64,000 nt of DNA. Origin: DATATV01 sp036268615 (GTDB lineage: Bacteria > Actinomycetota > Actinomycetes > Mycobacteriales > Pseudonocardiaceae). Numbering within the stretch: position 1 is the stretch's first letter; each line of letters starts with the position of its first letter. A program made the translations under genes and the position numbers. Under the pieces are notes generated by a model. It made no database searches, was not told where the DNA came from, and saw nothing but the letters and a program-made list of their open reading frames with translations. The DNA lies in NCBI GenBank assembly GCA_036268615.1, contig DATATV010000053.1, positions 1 through 64,000 of the forward strand, given 5' to 3'. This document shows positions 43,662 to 55,000 of the stretch, one piece after another.

Positions 43662-45385
43662 CGGGCGTCTTCCTTGTTGTCGGAGGTGCCTCGGTTGTCC
43701 AGCAGCACCGCGCTGTCCGCGCCGAACTGGCGGAAGCGCGCGTGCCGGCCGGTGACCAGGTTCATCTGGTCCTGGGGCAGCAGTGCGGCCAGGCAGGCGG
43801 CGAGCGCCTCGCGCAGGTTCGCGGCGGCCTGGAGGTGGTCGGTCTCGGCGCCGTCGCCGGGCTCGGGCACCACGCCGTCCACCACGTCGATGGCCAACAG
43901 CGAACGGGCGTCCAGCCGCAGGGCGGCGGCGGCCTTCGGGGCCTCGGCGGGGCTCTTCCAGAGGATGGACGCGCAGCCCTCCGCGCTGATCACCGAGTAG
44001 ACGGCGTTGGCGCACATCAGAACCCGGTTGCCCAGCGCCAGGGCGAGCGCCCCGCCGCTGCCGCCCTCACCGGTGATCACCGAGATCACCGGGACCGGCA
44101 GGCCGGCCATCAGCCGCAGGTTCTCGGCGATCGCGACCGCCTGCGCCTGCGCCTCGGCCTCGATGCCGGGATACGCGCCCGCGGTGTCCACCAGGGTGAT
44201 CACCGGCAGGCCGAGCTTGGCGGCCAGCCGCATCGCGCGGGCCGCCTTGCGGTAGCCCGACGGGTTGGGCATACCGAAGTTGCGGGCGGCGAGTTCCGCC
44301 GCGGTGTGGCCCTTCTGGGTGCCGATGACCACCACCGGCGTGCCGGCGAGCCGGCCGAGTCCGGCCACCAGGGCGGGGCAGTCCGCCGAGGCACGGTCGC
44401 CGTGCAGTTCCTCGAAGTCCTCGACCATCAGGGCGATGTAGTCCAGTGTGGTCGGCCGGCCGAGTCGGCGGGCGGCCCGGACACAGTCCCAGGCGCCCCG
44501 GTCGGGCAGCCGGGTGTGGTCGGTGACCAGCGCGTCGGTGCTCGCCGGCTGGTGCAGGACCGCGTCGGGCCTGCGGCTGGCGACCGAGAGCAGCCGGGTG
44601 AGCGTGCCGCGGAGTTCGGCGCGCGGACGGATCATGTCGACGACGCCGTGGGCCAGCAGGAACTCCGCGGTCTGGAAGTCCTTGGGCAGGGTCTGGCCGA
44701 TGGTCTGCTCGATCACCCGCCGGCCGGCGAAACCCAGCCGGGCGCCCGGTTCGGCGATGATCACGTCGGGCAGGGTGGCGAAGGACGCGGCCACTCCCCC
44801 GTAGGTCGGGTCGGTGATCAGCGCGACGGTGAGGATGCCGGCCTCATCCAACTGGCCGAGTGCCTGGCTGGTCTTGGCCATCTGCATCAGCGAGAGAATG
44901 CCCTCCTGCATCCGGGCACCGCCAGAGGCGGTCACCAGGATCAGCGGGGTGCGTTCGCGCAGTGCGATCTCGGCGGCCTGGGTGATCGCCTCGCCGACCG
45001 CGCTGCCCAGGCTGCCGCCCAGGAAACGGAAGTCCATCACGGCCAGCACCACCGGGTTGCCACCGATCTCGCCACGCGCACACACCACGGCCTCGTCCAG
45101 GCCGGTGCGCAGCCGCGCCTCGACCAGCCGCTCGGCGTAGGGGCGGGTGTCGGTGAACAGCAGCGGGTCGACACCGGCGGCGGCCACGTCCAGCAGCTCG
45201 ACCGAACCGGCGTCGCAGAGCTGGGCGACGCGCTGCGGCGCGGTCAGCGGACCGTGCCAGCCGCACTCCGGGCAGACCCGGCCGGACCGCTCGAACCGCT
45301 TGCGGTACAACATCTCTCGGCAGCGGCCGCAGAGCAGCCAGTCGGTCTCCTCGGTGCTCGGACGGGCGGATGCGACCAGAGTCAT
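43658..45385 (-). CDS. accDA: Fused acetyl-CoA carboxylase carboxyltransferase AccD-AccA
   Basis: 575 residues. The AccD (beta) half spans about 1-290 and starts with a four-cysteine zinc ribbon (LLCGRC and CPEC); GGARMQEGILSLMQM is its acyl-CoA-binding core. The AccA (alpha) half, about 300-575, has RAWDCVRAARR-like sequence, GRLAGTPVVVIGTQKGH and GEGGSGGALAL. Together they transfer CO2 from carboxybiotin to acetyl-CoA. Fusion of the two subunits guarantees 1:1 expression. The ATG follows GGAGG and begins just after the PfaD-type stop. Confidence 0.93.
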   Translation of the reverse strand: MTLVASARPSTEETDWLLCGRCREMLYRKRFERSGRVCPECGWHGPLTAPQRVAQLCDAGSVELLDVAAAGVDPLLFTDTRPYAERLVEARLRTGLDEAVVCARGEIGGNPVVLAVMDFRFLGGSLGSAVGEAITQAAEIALRERTPLILVTASGGARMQEGILSLMQMAKTSQALGQLDEAGILTVALITDPTYGGVAASFATLPDVIIAEPGARLGFAGRRVIEQTIGQTLPKDFQTAEFLLAHGVVDMIRPRAELRGTLTRLLSVASRRPDAVLHQPASTDALVTDHTRLPDRGAWDCVRAARRLGRPTTLDYIALMVEDFEELHGDRASADCPALVAGLGRLAGTPVVVIGTQKGHTAAELAARNFGMPNPSGYRKAARAMRLAAKLGLPVITLVDTAGAYPGIEAEAQAQAVAIAENLRLMAGLPVPVISVITGEGGSGGALALALGNRVLMCANAVYSVISAEGCASILWKSPAEAPKAAAALRLDARSLLAIDVVDGVVPEPGDGAETDHLQAAANLREALAACLAALLPQDQMNLVTGRHARFRQFGADSAVLLDNRGTSDNKEDAR

Positions 45386-45386
45386 C

Positions 45387-46949
45387 TCATGCCTCCAGTG
45401 GGGTGGGCAGGTAGGCGCACGCGCTGGCGGGCAGCCGCGCGCCGGCGATTCGAAGGTGGGCGGTGCGGGCGGCGACGGCGGCACCACGCATCAGCTGGGC
45501 GGCCAGGTCGGCGGCGTGCCGGTGCTCCACCGCCGCCAGGTACGAACCGGCGACCCAGGTGTTGAACGCACCCATCGCCGGCCCGCACCAGACCTGGTAG
45601 TCGGCCGGTCGATCGGGGTGGCCGGAAATGCTCCAGCCCGACGAAAGCCCGAGATACCAACGGAAGATCAGTGCCATCTTGCGCTTGGGGTTGTGCTCGG
45701 CCCTGGCGATCTGCTCCGGGTCGCGTTCGGTGAAGTAGCTGACACAGCCCGCCCAGACATCCTCCAGCGGCCGCCGGAAGGTGCGCTGCTCCAGCTGTTC
45801 GCGCTCGGCGGCCGGGATGGTGTGGATGCCCTCGTTGGTGCGGAAGACCTCGTAGAGGCGCTTGGCCCTGGCGGGGAACATCGTGCCCCGCTTGAGTACC
45901 TGCACGTCGACGCCGAGTTCGAACATGTCCGCCGACGGCGCCATCTCGCAGTCGTTCACGCCGGCCCCGGCGAGCAGCCGCTTGGTCGCGTCGGACTGGG
46001 CGGCCTCGACGCTGGCCTGGTTGATCGAGCCGGTCACCACGTAGGCCGCGCCCAGCGCGAAGGCGGCATAGGCCGCGGCCGGGGTGCCGATTCCGCCCGC
46101 GGCGCCGACCCGGACCTGCTCGGCGTAGCCCAGCTCGCGCTGGACACGGTCGCGCAGCGCGATCAGCTCGGGCACCAGCACGCTCAGCGGCCTGCGGTCG
46201 GTGTGCCCGCCGGAGTCCGCCTCGGCGGTGATGTCGTCGGCCAGCGGCAGACTGCGGGCGAGTTCGGCCTGTCGGGCGGTGACCGCGCCGCTGGCGACCA
46301 GCTCCCGCACGATCGACTCGGGCGCCGGGCGCAGGAACGCCTCGGCGACCTCCGCGCGGGACACCTTGGCGATCACCTTGTTCTCGGCGACCACCCGTCC
46401 CTCCCGCTCGACCAGGCCGGCCAGCCGGTAGTGCACGATCTGCGGGGTCAGGTCCAGGAACGCCGACGCCTCGACGCAGCGGACCTGGTGGCGCAGGCAC
46501 AGCTCGACCGTGGCGCGCTCCATCGCCAGCTCGCTCGGGCTGTGGATCAGGTTGCAGGAGAACGGAAGTCCTGGCGCCTCCCGGCGGATCGTGGCCAGCG
46601 CCTCGTCCACCTTGGCCGGCAGCACGCCGGCCGCGCCGAACGACGCGAGCACGCCCGCCCTGGCCAGTGCGACGACCAGCCGGGCCGAGGCGATGCCGTT
46701 GGCCATCGCACCGGCCATGTAGGCCAGCCGCACGCCGTGCGCCCGGCGGAACTCGCTGTCGCCCAGCGCCTCCGGGCGGCCCGGCGGCAGCGCGGCGAGC
46801 ACCCGCGCGGTCCGGGCGAGCGTCGCGTCGTTGGTCGCGGCGACACCAGAGTCGCCGCGTACCAGGAAGAACGGCTTGTCCAGAGTGGACAGTGCGGTGC
46901 GCACCGTGTCCAGGTCGCCGGACAGTCCGGCGGGTGCGGTGGTCACCAC
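45387..46949 (-). CDS. PfaD-type enoyl reductase (NPD/FMN family)
   Basis: 520 residues, close to the 540 usual for PfaD. PfaD proteins are trans-acting FMN-dependent enoyl reductases of PUFA and related synthases. Signature sequences are KPFFLVRGDSGVAATNDATL near the N-terminus, AGAMANGIAS, SCNLIHSP, the glycine-rich RVGAAGGIGTPAAAYAAFALGAAYVVTGSINQAS, and the C-terminal RWYLGLSSGWS. GTG 46949 has AAGGAG 7 nt upstream; GTG 46946 is also possible and would overlap the dehydratase stop as GTGA. It is flanked by the dehydratase and carboxylase genes, consistent with a role in saturating selected double bonds. Confidence 0.9.
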   Translation of the reverse strand: MVTTAPAGLSGDLDTVRTALSTLDKPFFLVRGDSGVAATNDATLARTARVLAALPPGRPEALGDSEFRRAHGVRLAYMAGAMANGIASARLVVALARAGVLASFGAAGVLPAKVDEALATIRREAPGLPFSCNLIHSPSELAMERATVELCLRHQVRCVEASAFLDLTPQIVHYRLAGLVEREGRVVAENKVIAKVSRAEVAEAFLRPAPESIVRELVASGAVTARQAELARSLPLADDITAEADSGGHTDRRPLSVLVPELIALRDRVQRELGYAEQVRVGAAGGIGTPAAAYAAFALGAAYVVTGSINQASVEAAQSDATKRLLAGAGVNDCEMAPSADMFELGVDVQVLKRGTMFPARAKRLYEVFRTNEGIHTIPAAEREQLEQRTFRRPLEDVWAGCVSYFTERDPEQIARAEHNPKRKMALIFRWYLGLSSGWSISGHPDRPADYQVWCGPAMGAFNTWVAGSYLAAVEHRHAADLAAQLMRGAAVAARTAHLRIAGARLPASACAYLPTPLEA

Positions 46950-48982
46950 GGCTGTGCTCCTTGCTCGCGCAGTTCGACGGCGATGTCGGTGAGTTGGTAG
47001 ATCCGCAGGCCCGGCTTCCACATGCTCGCGTCGGCCACCACCCGCACCCGGCCCGGCCTGCGGGCGACGCTCTTGATGTGCGCCTCCAGCACGACCTCGC
47101 GGTCGGTCGGCAGGAACTGGCCCCGGTACTTCCAGGTGAACGGAAGGCCCACCGGGAGAACAAAACCCGGCTCGTGCAGGTCGTCGCCGAGGCCGGTGTC
47201 CAGCGCCCACTCCTGCAACGCCTGCACCACCGTCTCCACCCCGAGCGAGCCGGGGATCACCGGGTCGTGCCGGAAGTGCCGGGCGAAGAACCAGTCGGCC
47301 GGGTTGATCGCCCGCCGGGACCGCAGGTAGCCGAGGCCGAACTCGCCGCCGCCGTCCACCACCTGCACCTCCTCCAGCAGCGCGAGGTGGTCGCGGGTGA
47401 CCAGCCGGGCGCCGGGATCGGCCCGGCGGGCGGCGATGTCGATCGTCCGGGTGGCCGGCCGTGGCTGCTGCTCGTCCAACCAGGTGGGCACGTCCCGACC
47501 GGCGTCCAGGCCGGTCTGGTTGGCCAGCGCGGCATCACTGAAGTAGCCGAACAGTGTGTCGCCGGAGTAGTAGGGCTCGCCGTCGACGGACTGGACGTAG
47601 TCGAAGGTCTGCAACGACGCGCCCGGCATCAGCGCGGTGGACAGCAGGTTGGAGTGCTGGCTGATCGTCTTGTCCCGCAGGTCGACCTCGCGCAGCACGG
47701 TGGCCGTGCCGCCAAGGTTGCGCAGGCTGATCGTCAGGTCCGGGGTGTGCAGGGTCGGCCCGAGGTGGTAACCGAGCATCAGCGCGGCCTGCAACGAGGT
47801 CTCCATGTAGACGACGTTGGGCATCGAGGCGTTCGCGGTGTCCGGGTAGTACCAGGAGTCGGCCGGCGAGTCGTACTCCGTGCGGTGCGAGCCGTGTTCC
47901 AGCGCACCCCGCTCGCCGACCACGTCGAGCACCCGGTCGACCAGCAGCAGCCCGCCGTCCGGTGGCCGGGTGGCCTTGCCGGCGCTGTACCGGGCGAACT
48001 CCGGCCCGAGGCCGAGGGCCTGGTCACCACGGCAGACCTGGGCCAGGTTGAACTCGCTGAGCAGCACCCGGTCGCCGTGGGCACCCACCCGGCCGAGCCA
48101 GCGGGCCGGCAACCCACCCTGCTCGGGTCCGACCGGCACGCCCGGCTTCTCCACCACCGCGACGGTCACCCCGCGCACCTCGCCGACCGGCGCACCACCG
48201 GCGAACACCTGTGCGTCCACCCGCAGGTGCGGACGGGGCACCAGGTCCACCGCGGTCACGTCCAGCACCAGATCGACCGGGCCGGTGATCGGGCCGAGGG
48301 CGGTCCGCACCTGCTCCGGTTCGCCGGGCAGGGCGGGGTGCAGGGTCGCGTCGACCAGGCAGAGGTGCAGGCCGAAGGACAGCGCGGCCACCTGGGCCGC
48401 CTGCCGCACGGCGCCGGCCACGTCCGTGGTCCGGACCGTGCGGGCGGTCAGCCTGCCCCGACCCCAGGCTCCGCCACGCGGGGACAGCTCACTCACCGAG
48501 GCCAGCAGGCCGCCGGCGGTGTGGAGGTCCGGGTTCGCGTCGAGCTGGCCGTAGGCCGAGCCGAAGACGGCGGCGATGTCGCCCACGGCCAGCCGCGCCA
48601 GTGCGTCGGCGTCCAGTTCACGGACGCTCGTGCGGGCCAGGGGCTTGAACCACGCCTCGTTGTCCACCGGGACGGGGGCCGGGCGAGCCGGCAGCGCGGG
48701 CCGGTCCGCCGGCCCGCTGATCCCGCGCAACGCCTTACGTACCAAGGCATCCTGTGCGCGGAGGGACTGCTCGTGGGCTGCCACCAGGGTGGCCCGCAGC
48801 TCCCGGGCCATCATGGCGACCGTCGCCGGTTGCGGGGCCGGCGCCCGGACCGGTGGCGCGGCGGCGATCGGGCCTGGCGGCGGAGTCGTCGGGATGGTCA
48901 GGGTCGGGGCGGCCGGGATCGGGTCGGTCAGGGCGAGGGCGTCGAACGGTTCGCCGACGAAGTCGAGTTCCGTCGTGCTCAC
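46943..48982 (-). CDS. Stand-alone double FabA-like dehydratase (PfaC C-terminal half)
   Basis: 679 residues. After an Ala/Pro-rich leader (about 1-100), two tandem hotdog units follow. The second carries the FabA active-site motif HFRHDPVIPGSLG with catalytic His569; the first contains the MPNVVYMETSLQAALMLGY helix typical of PfaC dehydratase pairs. In PUFA synthases these two domains sit behind KS and chain-length-factor domains in PfaC; here the KS-CLF half is missing altogether. FabA-type units can dehydrate and isomerise, giving cis double bonds. The gene lies 70 nt after the synthase gene. Confidence 0.88.
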   Translation of the reverse strand: MSTTELDFVGEPFDALALTDPIPAAPTLTIPTTPPPGPIAAAPPVRAPAPQPATVAMMARELRATLVAAHEQSLRAQDALVRKALRGISGPADRPALPARPAPVPVDNEAWFKPLARTSVRELDADALARLAVGDIAAVFGSAYGQLDANPDLHTAGGLLASVSELSPRGGAWGRGRLTARTVRTTDVAGAVRQAAQVAALSFGLHLCLVDATLHPALPGEPEQVRTALGPITGPVDLVLDVTAVDLVPRPHLRVDAQVFAGGAPVGEVRGVTVAVVEKPGVPVGPEQGGLPARWLGRVGAHGDRVLLSEFNLAQVCRGDQALGLGPEFARYSAGKATRPPDGGLLLVDRVLDVVGERGALEHGSHRTEYDSPADSWYYPDTANASMPNVVYMETSLQAALMLGYHLGPTLHTPDLTISLRNLGGTATVLREVDLRDKTISQHSNLLSTALMPGASLQTFDYVQSVDGEPYYSGDTLFGYFSDAALANQTGLDAGRDVPTWLDEQQPRPATRTIDIAARRADPGARLVTRDHLALLEEVQVVDGGGEFGLGYLRSRRAINPADWFFARHFRHDPVIPGSLGVETVVQALQEWALDTGLGDDLHEPGFVLPVGLPFTWKYRGQFLPTDREVVLEAHIKSVARRPGRVRVVADASMWKPGLRIYQLTDIAVELREQGAQPW

Positions 48983-49052
48983 GGGGTCAGGGCTCCTAAC
49001 ACACTGGCGCTACACAATGGCGCTCGATCAGCGAGCGGGGTCCAGGTGGCCG

Positions 49053-52000
49053 TCATGCCGTCTCCAGTTCGGCCCGCCACCGCGCGACCGACTCGGCGAA
49101 CTTCGCCGCCATGTCCGGCGTCGGCACCAGCGCGATCTCGGTGAACCGGACCAGGACGCGGCCGGTCTCGTCGGTGCCGGTCGCGGTCACCGTGACCCCG
49201 GCCGGTACGGCGCGCAGGTCGTCGAGCACCAGCACGAAGTTCTGGTCGTCGGGCAGCGGCGCGTAGTAGTCGGCGGTGCGGATGCCCAGCGGCAGGCAGG
49301 CCTGGCCGAGCAGCCGATTGCCGAGCACCGACGAACCCTGCAACAGCAGGTCGGCGAGCACCGGACTGTGCCGGGTGCCGGCGAACGCTCCCCCGGCGAC
49401 CAGCGCGTCGGGCAGCCGGCACCGGACCACGAACCGCTCGTCGGTGAACTCCAGGATGTCGCGCATCCCTTGCAGCGGCGGACCGTGGAACTGGGTGGCG
49501 CTGGTGTAGATGGGCAGCGCGTCCCCGGCACCGACGCCGGCCACCGGCAGCGGCACGGTGGGCGCCGGGTCGCCGGTGGTCGCCAGTTCCAGGGTCGCCG
49601 CGTAGTGCGCGGCCGGCAGTTTTCCGCCGGTGTCACCGCGCGCGGTCACCCGGACGACCACCCGGTCGCCCTGGTGTTCGGCGGCGCCGACCTCCACCCA
49701 GCGTTCGCCGGCCGCGTGGCCGTCGAACACGATTCCCTTGTAGACCTGGAAGTCCCGCATCCGCACCACGGTGTGCCCGGGATATGCGCGCTCGGCGACG
49801 TTGATCAACCAGCCGGCGCCGAAAGTCGCCGGCAGCACCACGTTGCCGCCGATCCGGTGGGCCAGCAGCACCTCGTGCGCCGGCACGTCGGACAGGTCGC
49901 GGCGGGCGGTGAACGCGGGCAGTTCGACCCGCGACTCACCGGCCAGTGACGTGTCCGCGCCGATCAGCACGCACGTCTCGGCCGCGTGTGCGGCGGTGAA
50001 CTGTTCGACGAACGCCCGCGCGCCGACCGCCGGGTCGAGCAGCGTCACCCCGCGCGCCGCGAACAGCGTGCGCAGTTCGGGAGTGACCATGCCACCGTCC
50101 CAGGCGCCCCAGTCGATCGCGACCACGTGCTGTTCGGGGTGCCGACGCCGCCAACTCGCGGCGAACCGGCAGAGCGCCTCGTTGGCGGCGGCGTAGTCGG
50201 ACTGCGCCGAGTTGCCGAGCAGGCCGGCAACCGAGGTGAACAACACCAGGTGGCGCAACTGGTCGGTGTCGAGCGCCGCGAGCACCGCGGCCAGGCCACC
50301 CAGTTTCGGCGTGAACACCCGCTGGATCTGGGCCGGCGTCTTGTCCGGCAGCAACGCGTCGGCGAGCACCCCGGCGCCGTGCACGATGCCGGTGACCCGA
50401 CGGCCGTGCAGGGCCGTGCGGACCGCCTCGGTGTCGGTCACGTCAACCGGCAGGTAGTGCGCGGTGGCGCCGGCCGCCGCCAGCCGGGCGAGCGTCGCAC
50501 GGATCTCCCGCTGGGCGGCGAGTTCCCCGTGTCTGCGCTCGATGTCCCGGGGCGTCGGGCGGCTTCCCTCGGCGCGCAGGCCGGCGATGACGGCCGCCTT
50601 CAGGTCGGCGCCGGCCACGCCCGCGGCCCACTCCGGTTCGTCGGCAAGCTCGGTCCGGCCCAGCAGCAGGAACTCCGCAGGCCGGCAGTCGGCCAGCGCC
50701 TGCACGCACAGGGCGGTCACCCCGCGCGCGCCGCCGGTCACCACGAACACGTCATCGTGTTCCACCAGCGGTTCCGGCGTCGTCGACATGTCCACTGTGG
50801 ACTTCCTACTGGTGCCGTACCGGCCGGGGGTGATGGTCCGGCGGGCCAGCCGCGTGTCCACGCCGACCTCGACGGTGTCGGTGGCCGCGTCGCGCAGTTC
50901 GGCCAGCAGCACGCCGACCAGCGTGTCGGGGTCCACCTCCGGATGGATGTCCAGCGCCCGGCAGAACAGCCCCGGTGCCTCGGTGGCCAGTGTCTTGACC
51001 ACGCCGCCGGCACCGCCGAGCAGACCGGCCGCCGGCGACGCGGCGCCGAGCAGGCCGAGGCCGCCGTCCAGTCGGGTCAGCGCGACGAACGCGGCCCGGT
51101 CACTCGCCGCGAGCAGCGGCCCGTGGGCGTGCTTGGCCAGCAGGATCAGCTCGGCCAGCCGGCGTTCCGACTCGGCCCAGCTCGGTTCGCTGCCGCCGTC
51201 CAGCAAGGTCAGCACCGCGTTGACCGGGCCACTGGTGGCCGCGGCGAACGCCTGCTCCAGTGCCTGCGGGTCGGCCGTCCAGTCGCCGAGAAAGGACAGG
51301 TCCAGCCGGCGGACCGTCCAGCCCTGCTGCTCCAGGCCGTCGGCGACCGCGGCGGCGTCCGGGCCGCCGTGCTCGACGAGCACGGCCACCGGATCGGTGG
51401 GGTAGGGCCGGTCGACCAGGTCGATCGCCGGCAGGTCGATCAGCTCGACCAGGTGACGCGGGGTGGGCGCGGGCGTCGTGCCGGCTGCCGAGCGCTGCTC
51501 AGCTGCCGGCGACGGCGCTTTTGAGTCGACACCACCTGCCTCACTGACCAGGAAGTCGACTACCTGATTCAACGTGTGCAACTCGCCGAGTTGCTCCGGT
51601 CCGACGGTGGGCAGGTCCGGGAACCGCTCCTGGACCGCGCCGATCACCTGCACCCGCTTGATCGAGTCGACGCCGAGGTCGGCCTCCATGTCCATGGTCG
51701 GGTCGACCAGGTCGGCCGGGTAGCCGGTCTTCTCGGCGACCACGTCGACCAGCGCCGCCCGCACCGAGTCGGCGTCCACGGTGGACGGACCCGCGGCCGG
51801 GGCGGCGCGGCCGTTCTGCTCGGGCACCGGCGCGGAGACCGGCTGCGGGGCAACGGGTTCGGCCGCCGGGGGCTGCGGTGCGACCAGGGCGACCGGGGCC
51901 GGCTGAGCGACCGGCGCGGGCTGAGCGACCGGGGCCGGCTGGGCCGGCGGCCGCTCGATGGCCGGCTGCGGCGGATAGCTCACCTGCCGGGGAGCCGGGA

Positions 52001-55000
52001 ACCGCACCGGGGCCAGGCTGTCGGCGGGCGCGGCACCGAACTCCAGTTCGGTCAGCCGGGCGAGCACCTCTGCGGCGCGGCCGTGGGCCTGGCCGATCGC
52101 CACGCTCTGATCCTTGACGGATTCGACGATGCCGGGCAGCCGGGCGTCGTCGAGCCCGTGCTCGACCACCAGGCCGACCAGGGTCTCGGCGACCTGGAGC
52201 TGGCTTTCCAGGTAACGGGAGTGCAGGGCGAGGTGCTGCGCGGCCGGATCGTCTCCTGCCGGCCGCGGGGCCGAAGGATAGGCGGTCATCGACGGTTCCT
52301 CCTGGACGTGGTGCACAACCGCACCGTTGACGGGCTGGACTGCGGTGGGCGGGTCGGCAACGGCGACCGGAGCCGGCGCGGGCGCAGGGGCGGGAGTCGG
52401 GGCGGGCACGGCGGCTGCGACCCGGAAGCCGTCGGTGAGGCCGGCGTCGTAGGCGGCCTGCCGGGCGGGTGGGACGTATTCGTTGCCGGACAAGGTGACC
52501 GTCATGCCGGCCGGCTCGGGCTGGACCAGCGGCGGCTCGTCGTAGCGGTTGATGCCGGTCACCGGTGCGCCGAGTACGGCCAGCGCGACCGCGGCCTGCT
52601 TCAAGGCGAGGTCGGCGTCACCCAGGGGGCCGCCGTCGGTGGCCAGCGCGACCACATCGGTGTCGGCCAGGATGTGCCGGACCAGACCGGTGAGCACCTG
52701 CTTGGGACCGAACTCGACGAACACGGTGACTCCGTCGGCGTGCATGGCGCGCACCGCCTCGACGAACTCGACCGGCCGAAGCAGTTGGCTGGTCAGGGTT
52801 TCCGCGTTGGCCGCCGGGTCGGTGCCGTAGCCGGCGCCCGGGCTGTTGGCGTACACCGGCGCGTTCGGCTCGCCGATCCGGGCCGCGTCGACCGACGCCC
52901 GGAACGCGTTCACCGCGTGCCCGACGTGCTCGGTGTGGAAGGCCGCCGAGACCGGCAGCAGCCGGGCGCCGATGCCCTGCCCCTTGCACGCCTCGACCAC
53001 CGCCTCGACCGCGGCCGTGCCGCCGCCGACCACGACCTGCTCGGGTGCGTTGTGGTTGCACACCAACACATCCGGATGCCCGGCCAGGATCTCGGTGACC
53101 CGCTCGCGGTCGGCGGTGATCGCGGCCATCGTGCCGGCGTCCTCGGTGTCCGGCGCGGGCGCCATCGCCGCCCCCCGGGCCATCGCCAGCCGGAAGTAGT
53201 CCGCGTCGGACAGCGCGCCCGCCGCCCACAGCGCGGTCAGCTCACCGAAGCTGTGCCCGAGGAACCCGCCGATCTCAAGGCCGAGTTCACGCAGGAAACG
53301 GAACTGGCCGGCGGACAGCGCGCCGATGGCCGGCTGCGCGTACTCGGTCCGGCGCAGCGTCGCCTCCTGGGCCTGGCGCAGTTCCGGGTCGAACATCGGC
53401 GGCGGGAACACCACTTTGGCCAACCGGGTCGGCTCGCCGGCGAACGTCGCGTTCGCCTCGTCGAAGGCACCGGCCACGGTCGGCACGTTGAGCACCGCCT
53501 CCAGGCCCATGTCCAGGTACTGGCTCCCCTGCCCGGCGAACAGCGCGCCGACCTTCAGGTCGGTCCGGGCCCGGCGCCGGTAGTGCGGGCCACGCGGGTG
53601 CGTCCAGTGCTCGGCGTCGAGGTCGGCCGCGATCCGCTCGGCGGCCAGCCCGCGCAGTTGCTCGGCGGTCTGCTCGTCGGCGGCGACGAAGCCGATCCGC
53701 GCGTGCTCGGCCGGCACCGGGCCGCCGTCGGCGGAAGGCGCGCCGGAGTTGAGCAGTTCGACCAGGGCGGCCGGGTCGGCGGCGTGCCAGACGCGTGCCC
53801 GCGCGGTGCGGTGCAGGTTGCGCACGGTGGACCGCTCGCCGTCGTGTTCCTCCAACACCAGGTGGAAGTTGGTGCCGCCGAAGCCCATCGCCGAGGCCGC
53901 CGCGCGGCGGACGGGGCGCCGCGGGTCGAGAATCCACGGGCGGTTCTTCACGTTGATGTAGAAGGGCGCCGAGTCGAAGTCGATGCCGCTGTTGGGCTTC
54001 TCCACGTTGATCGTCGGCGGCAGGCTCTTGTGGTAGAGGCCGAGAGCGAGCTTGATCAGGCTGGCTGTGCCGGCCGCGCCCTTGGTGTGCCCGATCTGCG
54101 ACTTGACGCTGCCCAGCGCGGCGAAGTGCTGCTCGTCGGTCGACTCGGCGAGCAGTTCGCGCAGCACGGTCAGCTCGGTGCGGTCGCCGACCGCGGTGCC
54201 GGTCGCGTGCGCCTCGAACAGCTCCACCGTGTCCGGCGTGCAGTCCGCGTCCTGGTAGGCCCGGTCCAGGGCGACTCGCTGGCCCTCGGCGCGCGGCGCG
54301 TAGATGCTCTTGGCCCGCCCGTCGCTGGACGAGCCGAGACCGCGGATCACCGCGTAGATCCGGTTGCCGTCCTGCTCGGCGTCGGCCAGCCTGCGCAGCG
54401 CGAGCATGCCGATGCCCTCACCGATCAGCGTGCCGTCGGCCTGGTCGGAGAAGGGGCTGATCCGGTTGGACTTCGACAGCGCGCCGACCTTGCCGAAGCA
54501 CAGGTAGACGAAGATCGAGTTCTCGGTGTCCACCCCGCCGGTGATCATCATGTCGGCCCTGCGGTCGAGCAGCTCGGCGATGGCCATCCGCACCGCGGAC
54601 AGCGACGCGGCGCACGCGGCGTCCACCGTGGTGTTCATCCCGCCCAGGTCCAGCCGGTTGGCGACCCGGCCGGCGACCACGTTGCCCAGCAGACCGGGGA
54701 AGGAGTTCTCCTCCCACGGCGCGAACGCCCGCACGTACCGGTCGGCGATCTCCTGGGCGTCCTCGGCGGACAGTCCGGCCGCCCGCACCACCTCCTTGAG
54801 CACCGGGGTGGACAGCCGCGCGGCCAACGGGTGCATCAGCGGCACCGGGCCGGTCACGCCGAACACCGCGCCGGTGCGGGTCGGGTCGTACCAGTCCGAG
54901 CCGGTGGCCCCGGCGTCACGCAGCAGGTCCCGGGCGACGCCGAGGCTCAACGTCTGCATCGTGCTGGTCACGTCGAGCTGGTTCGGCGGCATGCCGAACT

